Of a stretch of DNA of 10,131 nt, positions 1 through 6,906 are shown piece by piece. Both the position numbers and the translations under genes were made by a program. Positions within the stretch are counted from its first letter, which is position 1. Each line of letters opens with the position of its first letter. The notes under the pieces were generated by a model. It was given only the letters and a program-made list of their open reading frames with translations, was not told the origin of the DNA and did no database searches. The stretch is taken from NCBI GenBank assembly GCA_964401685.1, contig CAYNZH010000055.1:1-10131 (forward strand). Reading direction: 5' to 3'. Source of the DNA: DASRQK01 sp964401685 (GTDB lineage: Bacteria; Bacteroidota; Bacteroidia; Sphingobacteriales; Sphingobacteriaceae).

Positions 1-432
1 GCTATCGTATGGGGTATCGTAATATCTCGTCTCCTGAATCCGCAGAAGCCGTTTAATGCTCCTGTGACAGAAGGCATGTCTCAACGATATATTACAGAAC
101 CTGACATATATAAGCGAACACTTATTTTGAATTATCGCAATCCGTTCTTTCCAGCGACTACGATTCCAGACCGAGATTTGGTAGACAAAAATGATTCCCT
201 CTACACACTCCCAAGGATTCTTTCCCATTCGACGAAGGAATGGCCCAGCATAAAATATCTAGGAGAGATATCAAATCCTGCCACCAATAAAACAACATTT
301 CTTATCAGCATAGGCGGCAAGGATTATCTATTTAGGCTCGGCGATAGCTGGCAAGAAGTGACGCTCGTCAGAAATTATAAAGACAAAATCTATCTTAGTC
401 ATCATGATTCATCGAAATACCTTCTAAAATAA
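1..432 (+). CDS. C-terminal part of a membrane-anchored protein, perhaps GspC/PilP-like
   Basis: The frame is open from the first base, so the gene starts upstream of the window; the GTG at 64 is unlikely to be the real start. The visible part begins with the end of a hydrophobic stretch (AIVWGIVISRLL), then a Pro/Asn-rich linker and a domain of about 120 residues. The last 60 residues alternate short beta-strand-like segments (KYLGEISNP, TTFLISIGGKDYLFRLGD, KIYLSHH, KYLLK). This layout of one membrane anchor plus a small beta domain resembles the periplasmic part of type II secretion GspC or type IV pilus PilP proteins. That is an impression from the pattern, not a proven homology, and the gene may simply be hypothetical. 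The next gene begins 7 nt downstream, so the two are probably cotranscribed. Confidence 0.6.
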   Translation, partial: AIVWGIVISRLLNPQKPFNAPVTEGMSQRYITEPDIYKRTLILNYRNPFFPATTIPDRDLVDKNDSLYTLPRILSHSTKEWPSIKYLGEISNPATNKTTFLISIGGKDYLFRLGDSWQEVTLVRNYKDKIYLSHHDSSKYLLK

Positions 433-439
433 CGTCAAT

Positions 440-1039
440 ATGCTAAAAGGAATATTAATCTTTCTACCTTTCGTATGGCTCACACTTCACGGTCAGTCAC
501 GCTATCTAACAGAGGCGATACCCTATAACGCTCGAATATCGACGTTGATGCATTCGGGGACGGAAATTCATTCGGGACTCATGAATACAGATTTAAAGAA
601 TAGGGCGAGTGATGTTTATTATGCATGGTATAAAAAAGATAGTATATATCACACTATGGGAGGGTATGCTGGTAGATTGCTTCATGGTCCATATAAAGAG
701 TTCTATCCCGATAAAGCCCTTAAAGTTTTGGGTCAGCATCACGCAGGGAGAAAGCACCAAACGTGGCAACACTGGGACAATACAGGCATTCTCCGAAAGA
801 CTACAAACTGGAGGAAAGGAAAAGAATCCGGTAGCTACATCTTATATAATAAACAAGGTGCCATTAAAGAAATCGGAAGAAAGAAAAATGGGCTTAAGGA
901 TGGTATCATAACCTACTATCACTATTCGGATTCCTCTGTTAGCAAGACTAAATCCAAGATGAAAAAAGGAAAGGAGAAACGACTCAGAGTCGTTGACAAA
1001 ATGCATCTGTTTATTTCTAGGTTTGTAATACTCCAATGA
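440..1039 (+). CDS. Secreted MORN_2-repeat protein (YwqK-like)
   Basis: A 199-residue protein. Residues 1-19 form a signal peptide (Lys near the start, a hydrophobic core, then LHGQS as a likely cleavage region). Residues about 60-180 hold about five units of roughly 24 residues, with an aromatic pair near the start and a GK..G or G..G turn at the end (GRLLHGPY, GRKHQTWQHW, GKESGSYILY, GLKDGIITYY). This is the MORN_2 repeat, often auto-labelled 'toxin-antitoxin YwqK family antitoxin'; nothing here supports an antitoxin role. The protein probably acts in the periplasm or at the surface. The last 20 residues (from about 180) do not follow the repeat and include a small inverted repeat in the DNA (978-994), so the C-terminus may be unusual. 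ATG at 440 follows the previous stop by 7 nt. Its function is unknown. Confidence 0.8.
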   Translation: MLKGILIFLPFVWLTLHGQSRYLTEAIPYNARISTLMHSGTEIHSGLMNTDLKNRASDVYYAWYKKDSIYHTMGGYAGRLLHGPYKEFYPDKALKVLGQHHAGRKHQTWQHWDNTGILRKTTNWRKGKESGSYILYNKQGAIKEIGRKKNGLKDGIITYYHYSDSSVSKTKSKMKKGKEKRLRVVDKMHLFISRFVILQ

Positions 1040-1076
1040 CCCAGGGCCATCGGCGAATAATTTTGTTACGTATTTG

Positions 1077-1107
1077 TTTGTTTTTGAAATTTTATTCCCT
1101 ACCTTAG
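1077..1107 (+). promoter_or_regulatory. Bacteroidota-type promoter of the exporter operon
   Basis: TTTG at 1077-1080, a spacer of exactly 19 nt, and TACCTTAG at 1100-1107. This matches the Bacteroidota primary sigma pattern (TTTG at -33, TAnnTTTG at -7) except that the last TTTG reads TTAG. Transcription would start near 1113, leaving a leader of about 58 nt before the ATG at 1171. The rest of the 131-nt gap holds no other feature I can support. The promoter upstream of 4770 has the same two boxes and the same spacing. Confidence 0.7.
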
Positions 1108-1170
1108 TCGAGCAATCCTCCATTATAAACCTGGCGGAATTAATTTTTTTTATAAAATAGCTGATTATTA

Positions 1171-3360
1171 ATGATAAGGAGTTTCCCTCATTATAAGCAA
1201 CAGGATCAGATGGATTGTGGGGCTACCTGTTTGCGTATCGTCTGTAAGCATTACGGTCGCAATGTGTCGATTCAGCAACTGCGGAAGTTTAGCCAAGTGA
1301 CGAAAGCAGGGGTCAATCTGCTCGGGATCAGCGAAGCGGCAGAAAAGTTGGGCTTCCGGACACAAGGCCTCAAATTGTCACTTGAGCAATTAGGGAAATT
1401 GACTTTGCCATGCATTTTGCACTGGAAGCAGAACCATTTCGTGGTGTTGTATAAGATAAGGAAAGGGAAGTATTATATTTCAGATCCGGCAATAGGCCGA
1501 AGAGTCCTGACGGAGCTTGAGTTTACGGACGAATGGTTTGGGCATAAAGGATTGCAGAGTGGCACGGCTCTTACCCTAGGAACAACACCACAGTTTTTTA
1601 GTCAGGAAGAGAGTGACCCTGAGGAGAGACAGCTCAAATGGGCGTCAATACTCCGGTATTTCTATGATTACAGAAAGCTTTTTGGGCAGTTGGTTCTGGG
1701 TTTGTTGGTCGGCACCATTCTCCAACTATTTGCTCCATTTCTTACACAGTCGGTCGTAGACATCGGAATAGCAACCCACAACCTCAATTTTATACATTTA
1801 ATCTTGATTGCACAGCTGGCGCTATTTGTAGGGCAGATGGGGGTTTCTTTTATCCGTTCATGGATTCTTTTACATATTAGCACGCGGGTGAACATTTCCA
1901 TTCTTACAGATATGTTGATCAAGTTGATGAAACTACCTATGGGGTTTTTTGAAACCAAGACGACAGGGGACATCATGCAACGGATGAATGATCAGGCCAG
2001 GATCGAGTCCTTCCTGACGGGTTCGACACTGAATACGTTGTTTTCCATGGTCAATCTGGTGGTATTCGGGTTTTTGCTTGCATTCTATAACGCCGGTATC
2101 TTTTTTATATTCATGGGGAGCACGATCCTTTATACGGGATGGATATTGTTGTTTCTCAAAAGAAGACGGGCGCTCGACCATCGGCGTTTTGCCATTTCTT
2201 CAGACAACCAGACCAATATCGTTGAGCTGGTAGGGGCCATGCAGGAGATCAAACTGAACAATAGCGAGAAGCAGAAACGGTGGTTATGGGAACGCATACA
2301 GGCGAGGTTGTTCAAGTTCAAGGTTCAGAGCCTTGCATTGAGCCAGTATCAGCAGTCAGGTTCCATGGCGATAAACCAATTGAAGAATATTCTCATCACC
2401 TTTTTGAGTGCAAAAGCGGTAGTTGAAGGCGATTTGACTCTCGGGGGGATGGTGGCCATTCAGTACATTGTTGGTATGGTCAATAGCCCGGTGGAGCAAT
2501 TATTAGGATTTATCCAATCGTATCAAGATGCGAAAATCAGCCTGGAACGGATCAATGAAATCTATCAGGAAGAGGACGAAGAGCCTATCGAAAAGGACTG
2601 GCTTCGGGAACTGCCTCCCGACAAGAGCATTGCCTTAAAGGATCTTACATTCCGTTATCCCGGCGCAGGAAACGAACCCGTGTTGCAAAACATTGACCTC
2701 GTATTTCCTGAAGGGAAGACTACGGCTATCGTAGGCATGAGCGGAAGTGGAAAGACCACGCTACTGAAGATGATTCTTCGATATTTCCAGCCGGAGACTG
2801 GTGAATTAAAAGTGGGGCAGACTTCCTTAGATCGGATAGGCTTCTCTACCTGGCGCGCTGCATGTGGCGTTGTAATGCAGGACGGATTCATCTTTGCAGA
2901 CACCATTGAGAATAACATCGCCGTGGGCGAAGACTACCCCGACGCAGACCGGGTCGCACAGGCGTTGACTATAGCCAATCTTCATGATTTCGTTCGGGAA
3001 CAGCCTTTCGGGTTGAAAACGAAAATAGGTGTGGCGGGCAAAGGTATCAGCCAAGGGCAGCGTCAGCGACTATTGATCGCGCGGGCGGTGTATAAAAATC
3101 CGGACTATATACTTTTTGACGAAGCAACAAACTCCCTTGATGCCAATAATGAACGGGTCATCATCGACAATTTGGCCGACTTCTTGAAAAATCGCACGGC
3201 CATCATTGTCGCTCACCGGCTCAGTACTGTAAGCCATGCAGACAATATTGTCGTTCTTGAAAGCGGTGCTGTTGTCGAGCAGGGTACGCACAACGACTTG
3301 GTCAAACAGAAAGGCCAATATTACGCCCTCGTAAAGAATCAACTTGAACTGGGAAACTAA
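1171..3360 (+). CDS. Peptidase-containing ABC transporter (C39 type) for GG-leader peptides
   Basis: A 729-residue inner-membrane exporter that cuts double-glycine leaders and drives the core peptide out of the cytoplasm. Residues 1-140 are the C39 cysteine protease with an intact active site: Gln10, Cys16 in QMDCGATC, His89 in NHFVVLY and Asp105 in ISDP. Residues about 160-450 form the transmembrane domain, with hydrophobic runs near 172-190, 206-224, 288-304, 308-328 and 405-440. Residues about 485-725 are the ATPase: Walker A GMSGSGKT (522-529), Q-loop Gln570, signature ISQGQ (626-630), Walker B YILFDEAT (646-653) and H-loop His682. The length is normal for a PCAT. It sits behind its own promoter and 13 nt before the HlyD gene. 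Likely substrates are the two GG-leader peptides encoded at 6605 and 8284 (inference from context). Confidence 0.96.
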   Translation: MIRSFPHYKQQDQMDCGATCLRIVCKHYGRNVSIQQLRKFSQVTKAGVNLLGISEAAEKLGFRTQGLKLSLEQLGKLTLPCILHWKQNHFVVLYKIRKGKYYISDPAIGRRVLTELEFTDEWFGHKGLQSGTALTLGTTPQFFSQEESDPEERQLKWASILRYFYDYRKLFGQLVLGLLVGTILQLFAPFLTQSVVDIGIATHNLNFIHLILIAQLALFVGQMGVSFIRSWILLHISTRVNISILTDMLIKLMKLPMGFFETKTTGDIMQRMNDQARIESFLTGSTLNTLFSMVNLVVFGFLLAFYNAGIFFIFMGSTILYTGWILLFLKRRRALDHRRFAISSDNQTNIVELVGAMQEIKLNNSEKQKRWLWERIQARLFKFKVQSLALSQYQQSGSMAINQLKNILITFLSAKAVVEGDLTLGGMVAIQYIVGMVNSPVEQLLGFIQSYQDAKISLERINEIYQEEDEEPIEKDWLRELPPDKSIALKDLTFRYPGAGNEPVLQNIDLVFPEGKTTAIVGMSGSGKTTLLKMILRYFQPETGELKVGQTSLDRIGFSTWRAACGVVMQDGFIFADTIENNIAVGEDYPDADRVAQALTIANLHDFVREQPFGLKTKIGVAGKGISQGQRQRLLIARAVYKNPDYILFDEATNSLDANNERVIIDNLADFLKNRTAIIVAHRLSTVSHADNIVVLESGAVVEQGTHNDLVKQKGQYYALVKNQLELGN

Positions 3361-3373
3361 CTCACTGACGCCA

Positions 3374-4648
3374 ATGGAAATAGAACAGACACACACGGAA
3401 GAGGTTCAGGACATCATCGGCAAGCCGCCCCACGGTCTGGTTCGCTGGGGCATAACCTGGGTGTTTCTGGTGATCCTCGCCATCATTGCGCTGTCTGCTT
3501 TTATTTACTATCCGGATATCGTCAAAGTACCCATCCGTATACATACGACCAATTCACCTAAGCCAGTTGTCAGCAAACTTTCTGGTAGCATGGTAAAGCT
3601 ACTCATTCCTGATAATTCAGGCGTACAAGCGGGGCAGGTTATAGGGTGGTTGGAAAGCACAGGAGACCACCGACAGATACAAGAGTTATACGACAGCCTT
3701 ATTTCCTTTCGCCAACAATTTCAACAGGCGGATAGTCAACACCCAACATTTCCCGAAGCGTTTACCGACCCTACCAGGCTGAAGTTGGGGGAAATACAGA
3801 ACGCTTACCAAAGTTTTTATATACAATTCCTCACCTATAAATCTACTCAAGAGCGTGGGATTTTTCATAAAAGGAAGGAGTACCTGCATCAAGAAATCGA
3901 CAATATCCGAAGACAGCGAGAGCATTTGGAAGGTCAGAAATCGCTCCAAGAACAGGATTTTATACTTGCAGAATCGGAGATGAACCGCTATAAAGTCCTG
4001 GCGGAGAAGAAAGTGATCTCTGCCTCAGAGTTTGAAAAGCAACAATCCGGATTCCTGTCGCGCCAACACCCGCTGCAACAAACCCAGTCCGCATTGATCA
4101 CCAATGAGGGAACAATGCAAGCCCGGCAAAAAGATCTCGCCGACCTGGAACATCAGGTGCAGGAAGAAGGGTCCAAATTCCTGCAAGCCCTCAATAGCCT
4201 GATCAGCCAGATAGAAGAATGGAAAAGACAATACCTACTAACAGCCCCCCTAGACGGCACGTTGATGTATTCGGGCATAGTGGAAGAAAACCAGTTTATA
4301 GATGCCGGTAAAGAACTGTTCTTTATCACCCCGGAAAGCAGTGGATTTTTCGGGGAGATACAGGTACCTCAATATAATCTGGGCAAAGTCAAAAACGGGC
4401 AGAAAGTCCTGGTGAAACTTGATAGCTACCCCTTTGAAGAGTTTGGTATCATCGAAGGGAAGATCAATCATTTCAGCTACGTGCCTGTGCAGGATAGTAT
4501 CTTCCTGGCCCGGGTGGAATTTGATCAAAATCTGGTCGATCCCCGTATACATTTGCGCCCTGGTCTCTCCGGCGCAGGTGAGATCGTGACCGAAGATGCA
4601 TCATTATTGTCACGATTGTACCGAAATATTATCAAAATAATAAAATAA
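3374..4648 (+). CDS. HlyD-family membrane fusion protein
   Basis: A 424-residue periplasmic adaptor that joins the ABC exporter to an outer-membrane channel. A short cytoplasmic tail carries the IIGKPP segment common in Bacteroidota members, followed by one membrane helix at about 23-46, the first half of a lipoyl-like domain (PVVSKLSGSMVKLLIPD, then VQAGQVIGWLES), a long coiled coil at about 160-285, the second lipoyl half (APLDGTLMYSG, 291-301) and a beta-barrel region at about 320-405. I chose ATG 3374, 13 nt after the transporter stop. An in-frame TTG at 3344 would add ten residues and overlap the transporter gene, and is less likely. It forms an operon with the transporter. No outer-membrane TolC-like gene is in the window, so that partner must be encoded elsewhere. 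Confidence 0.94.
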   Translation: MEIEQTHTEEVQDIIGKPPHGLVRWGITWVFLVILAIIALSAFIYYPDIVKVPIRIHTTNSPKPVVSKLSGSMVKLLIPDNSGVQAGQVIGWLESTGDHRQIQELYDSLISFRQQFQQADSQHPTFPEAFTDPTRLKLGEIQNAYQSFYIQFLTYKSTQERGIFHKRKEYLHQEIDNIRRQREHLEGQKSLQEQDFILAESEMNRYKVLAEKKVISASEFEKQQSGFLSRQHPLQQTQSALITNEGTMQARQKDLADLEHQVQEEGSKFLQALNSLISQIEEWKRQYLLTAPLDGTLMYSGIVEENQFIDAGKELFFITPESSGFFGEIQVPQYNLGKVKNGQKVLVKLDSYPFEEFGIIEGKINHFSYVPVQDSIFLARVEFDQNLVDPRIHLRPGLSGAGEIVTEDASLLSRLYRNIIKIIK

Positions 4649-4664
4649 AGGCTAATCCTTTATT
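4644..4664 (+). terminator. Possible weak terminator after the HlyD gene
   Basis: A perfect 8-bp inverted repeat (AATAAAGG and CCTTTATT, loop CTAAT) overlaps the stop codon. It is A/T-rich, and the T-run at 4678-4684 lies 13 nt beyond it, so it is a weak candidate. It would separate the exporter operon from the VKOR gene, which has its own promoter. Confidence 0.4.
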
Positions 4665-4695
4665 GATTTCATAAATATTTTTTTATTTAAGTTTT

Positions 4696-4726
4696 TTTGG
4701 ATTTTTAAATTTATTTCTTACCTTAG
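4696..4726 (+). promoter_or_regulatory. Bacteroidota-type promoter of the VKOR-DsbA gene
   Basis: TTTG at 4696-4699, a 19-nt spacer, and TACCTTAG at 4719-4726, with the ATG 43 nt further on at 4770. Both boxes and the spacing are identical to those at 1077-1107, and both spacers are A/T-rich with a run of Ts and then AAAT. The gene can therefore be expressed on its own but in step with the exporter. Confidence 0.7.
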
Positions 4727-4769
4727 TAGTTCGAAACTAACAAGTTATCCACCATATAAACCAAGAATT

Positions 4770-6419
4770 ATGGATACATTGATTCGACGGCTGTTTTCCA
4801 AGCAAGAAAATGTTCATTTTATGACCGCACATTTTCTCAAATTGCTGGGTGTAAAAGTAAACCTTCCGTCTCTGGAAGATGCATTTGAGGAGCATCCTGA
4901 TTTCCCCAGTTTACTCGCGATTAAAGATGTGCTGTCTCGATTCCGGGTGGACTCTGTCGCTATAAAACTAGCCGACGACCGACTTTCAGAAATCCAGCTC
5001 CCTTTTCTATCCAGGACTAAGGCCGATGAGTTTGGCGCTCAGAATTTTACGATCGTAAAACCTCTGGAAACAGGTGGTTTTGAGTTTCTGCATCCGAAAT
5101 CGGGGAAATGGGTCGCATTTGAGAAGGAAGAATTTGATGGTCTATTGACTCCGATTGCTTTGTTTGCCGAGGCCGCGGAGGGTTCCGGCGAGAAGGACTA
5201 CCAGGCAAAACGAAAAGCAGAAGCTAGAAGAGTCGCGAGCCAGTGGCTCAAAATGTTGCTTCTGCCCATCAGTGGACTTGTTTTGCTGAGTTGGCTGGCG
5301 TATATGACTCCTGGAAATGGGGCCGGCTTTCTTGCATTTTTCCTACTATATCTGATCGGAGCTGGCGTGGGATCACTACTCCTTTTGTTTGAGATAGATC
5401 AGCACAACCCATTGGTCAAACAAGTTTGTTCTGGCGGGAGTAAATCGACCAACTGCAATGCGGTACTGCAGTCCGATGGTGCAAAAGTACTGGGGATGAG
5501 CTGGAGTCTGATTGGGTTTACTTACTTCCTCTCCGGACTGATCGTATTTACGCTTGCTGATTTTGCCGGTACAGCATATCTAGCATTGATGTCAGCACTC
5601 AGTCTGGCGGCAGTTCCGTTCATTGCCTATTCACTTTATTATCAGTGGCGGGTCGTCAAGCAGTGGTGCCGCTTGTGTTTAGCGGTACAGGTTATCCTGG
5701 CCGTGCAGGCGGCTATCGTTTTATTTGAAGGCTGGTATATGCAGATAGCCCAGCTTCCGGCATTTCCGGTAAGGGAAACCTTATCTCTACTGCTGATATT
5801 TACGCTCATCATGGTATTGGGCGAAAGTCTGATTAAATCTGGAAAACGAGCCAGGGAAGGAAAGAAGAACAAGCAATCGTTCATCAAACTAAAAAGCAAT
5901 CCGGATATCTTTGAAAGCCTGACCAAAAATCAGCGTGCGCTGTCGTCCCCTTCAGATGGACTGGGCATCCTTCTGGGCAATCCGGATGCGAAACATACCC
6001 TGGTCAAAGTGTGCAACCCTTATTGTGGCCCATGTGCAAAAGCCCATCCCGCCATTTCCAAGTTGCTCTCACAAAACAAAGACCTCAAGGTGCAGGTCAT
6101 TTTTACCGCCACCAATGAGGACAACGATCAAAAAGGACCGCCGGTCCGTCACCTGCTAGCCATTGCGCAGCAAGGTGACTTGGTAAAAACCGAACAAGCG
6201 CTGGATGACTGGTATCTGGCAGAACAAAAGGATTACGAGCAATTTGCTTTTAAATACCCCCTCAACGGAGAATTGGCGTTGCAAAGGGAGCAGATAGACA
6301 AGATGAGTGCCTGGTGTGACGATGTAAAGATACGTCATACACCGACCTATTTTCTGAACGGTTTCGAACTCCCTCAGATCTATGGTATTGAAGACCTGGA
6401 CTATTTCCTGAAATCTTAA
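4770..6419 (+). CDS. Dead C39-like domain fused to VKOR and DsbA-like thioredoxin
   Basis: A 549-residue protein predicted to make disulfide bonds in exported proteins. Residues 1-135 look like a C39 peptidase domain without catalysis. Aligned by eye to the transporter at 1171, the Cys is absent, His is replaced by Asn92 (QNFTIV) and Asp by His108 (FLHPKSG). Residues about 160-355 are the membrane VKOR domain, with loop cysteines Cys220 and Cys229 (TNCNAVL) and the quinone-side pair Cys300/Cys303 (WCRLC). Residues about 395-549 form a thioredoxin fold with CGPC at 419-422, an extra Cys415 and Cys516, and the cis-Pro loop HTP (Pro525). The VKOR domain would reoxidise the thioredoxin domain using quinone. 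The C39-like part should lie in the cytoplasm, where it could bind GG leaders (inference). The neighbours encode peptides with four and six core cysteines. Confidence 0.93.
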   Translation: MDTLIRRLFSKQENVHFMTAHFLKLLGVKVNLPSLEDAFEEHPDFPSLLAIKDVLSRFRVDSVAIKLADDRLSEIQLPFLSRTKADEFGAQNFTIVKPLETGGFEFLHPKSGKWVAFEKEEFDGLLTPIALFAEAAEGSGEKDYQAKRKAEARRVASQWLKMLLLPISGLVLLSWLAYMTPGNGAGFLAFFLLYLIGAGVGSLLLLFEIDQHNPLVKQVCSGGSKSTNCNAVLQSDGAKVLGMSWSLIGFTYFLSGLIVFTLADFAGTAYLALMSALSLAAVPFIAYSLYYQWRVVKQWCRLCLAVQVILAVQAAIVLFEGWYMQIAQLPAFPVRETLSLLLIFTLIMVLGESLIKSGKRAREGKKNKQSFIKLKSNPDIFESLTKNQRALSSPSDGLGILLGNPDAKHTLVKVCNPYCGPCAKAHPAISKLLSQNKDLKVQVIFTATNEDNDQKGPPVRHLLAIAQQGDLVKTEQALDDWYLAEQKDYEQFAFKYPLNGELALQREQIDKMSAWCDDVKIRHTPTYFLNGFELPQIYGIEDLDYFLKS

Positions 6420-6466
6420 CAAAAAAAACACATAAATCAATGAGAAAGGAGCAGATCTTCCTGTAA

Positions 6467-6541
6467 GATAAAAAAGCCGAAGCGCTGTCCAGGACAGCAC
6501 TTCGACAAGTCAAGCCCACTAAAGGAGGCTATAGCAATTAG
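6467..6541 (-). ncRNA. Candidate minus-strand small RNA, copy 1
   Basis: Predicted minus-strand transcript of about 75 nt. Its -7 box TAGTTTTG lies at 6548-6555. Its end is a 14-bp hairpin (arms 6476-6489 and 6493-6506, loop of 3) followed on the minus strand by six Ts. On the minus strand all 14 pairs form, two of them G-U; on the plus strand those two are C-A mismatches and no T-run follows. The unpaired body contains CCTCCTTTAGTGGGCTTGAC. No known RNA family is recognised. It could instead be a palindromic repeat with no transcript. The ends are estimates. Confidence 0.5.
6476..6506 (-). terminator. Minus-strand intrinsic terminator, copy 1
   Basis: A hairpin with 14-bp arms and loop CTG (minus strand), followed by T6 at 6475-6470. 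This is the standard shape of a Rho-independent terminator on the minus strand. It would end the candidate small RNA and also stop antisense transcription from entering the VKOR gene. On the plus strand the hairpin is imperfect and is followed by ACAAG, so it should not terminate VKOR mRNA. Confidence 0.65.
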
Positions 6542-6547
6542 TAATTA

Positions 6548-6574
6548 CAAAACTACGGAAATTCATCAAAACAA
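6548..6574 (-). promoter_or_regulatory. Candidate minus-strand promoter, copy 1
   Basis: The minus strand reads ATTG, then 16 nt, then TAGTTTTG, a full match to the TAnnTTTG box. The upstream TTG lies 16 nt away, a little short of the usual spacing of about 19. The box is kept as TAAGTTTG in copy 2 although bases around it differ. It faces away from the peptide gene. Confidence 0.45.
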
Positions 6575-6585
6575 TCGGGTTTCTG

Positions 6586-6593
6586 TATCTTAA
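6586..6593 (+). promoter_or_regulatory. Possible -7 box of peptide gene 1
   Basis: TATCTTAA lies 11 nt before the ATG, inside GGTTTCTGTATCTTAA, which is identical in copy 2. It resembles the TACCTTAG boxes of the two upstream promoters. The -33 position reads TCAT rather than TTTG, so the promoter is weak or needs an activator. If it is used, the mRNA leader would be only about 5 nt. Confidence 0.4.
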
Positions 6594-6604
6594 ATTTCAA
6601 AATT

Positions 6605-6832
6605 ATGAATACTTTAAATAATTTCAAAAGCCAGTTCGGAGAAGTGCTTACGAGAGAAGAACTTAGAAACCTTGTAGGTGGTGTTGTTGCAAAATGCACG
6701 GCCCTATGTCCGGATTCAAATGATGAGATCGAGTGTGACGGTATTTCTTGTACTGCCATTGACGGTGAAAGCTGTACATCCCAAACTGTAGATGGGCCAA
6801 GTGTCAAACTATGTCCAGTGGTTATTAATTAA
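6605..6832 (+). CDS. Double-glycine-leader peptide with six-Cys acidic core
   Basis: A 75-residue precursor. Residues 1-26 are a classical GG leader ending LTREELRNLVGG, the pattern cut by C39 exporters. The core is residues 27-75 (49 residues) with six cysteines, C31, C35, C44, C49, C57 and C70, an even number that fits three disulfides. The core has eight acidic residues and two lysines, so it is strongly negative; typical bacteriocins are positive. Its leader closely resembles that of the peptide at 8284, while the cores do not align. No lanthionine, radical-SAM or cyclodehydratase gene is in the window, so disulfides from the VKOR-DsbA protein are the likeliest modification. Activity is unknown: toxin, signal and envelope factor are all open. 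ATG 6605 is the only start that gives a full leader. Confidence 0.9.
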   Translation: MNTLNNFKSQFGEVLTREELRNLVGGVVAKCTALCPDSNDEIECDGISCTAIDGESCTSQTVDGPSVKLCPVVIN

Positions 6833-6846
6833 TTCATAACGAACAT

Positions 6847-6880
6847 CTCCCATATATTGTCTTATATGGGAGAATGTTTT
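6847..6880 (+). terminator. Hairpin between peptide 1 and its thioredoxin-like gene
   Basis: A perfect 10-bp inverted repeat (CTCCCATATA and TATATGGGAG, loop TTGTCT) followed by AATGTTTTAATT. ACAT and ATGT extend the stem past one bulged A. It is a moderate intrinsic terminator 14 nt after the peptide stop. Partial termination here would give much peptide mRNA and less mRNA for the thioredoxin-like protein. Confidence 0.65.
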
Positions 6881-6906
6881 AATTCAGCCCTTCAAATACT
6901 TGGCGT

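Larger units (their letters stand above)
6440..6620. repeat. Intergenic repeat block, copy 1
   Basis: This block recurs at 8123-8299. Conservation is very high from 6440 to about 6524: one substitution in the first 30 bases, one in the hairpin stem, one fewer A in the A-run, and one near the end. It is looser from 6525 to 6576, then high again over the peptide start region (6577-6620). From left to right the block holds a possible 8-codon ORF with a small stem, a strong hairpin, an oppositely directed promoter box, and the start region of the peptide gene. The noncoding part is better conserved than the peptide core that follows. Confidence 0.85.

Noticed and set aside
626..900. YwqK 'antitoxin' reading of the MORN_2 protein
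   Set aside because: The name is a database habit. The protein has a signal peptide, and no toxin gene is next to it.
2998..3100. Altered ABC signature ISQGQ instead of LSGGQ
   Set aside because: The other ATPase motifs are intact, and as far as I recall this form is common in Bacteroidota peptide exporters, so it is not a sign of inactivity.
6476..6506. Plus-strand terminator for the VKOR gene
   Set aside because: On the plus strand the stem has two C-A mismatches and no T-run follows; the minus strand fits far better.
6156..6519. Minus-strand ORFs running from the first repeat block into the VKOR gene
   Set aside because: They overlap a clear conserved gene and the reading frame through the repeat is not kept in copy 2, so they are shadows.
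6467..6541. tRNA or tmRNA fragment
   Set aside because: The TTCGAC in the hairpin recalls a T-loop, but no cloverleaf, acceptor stem or CCA end can be drawn.
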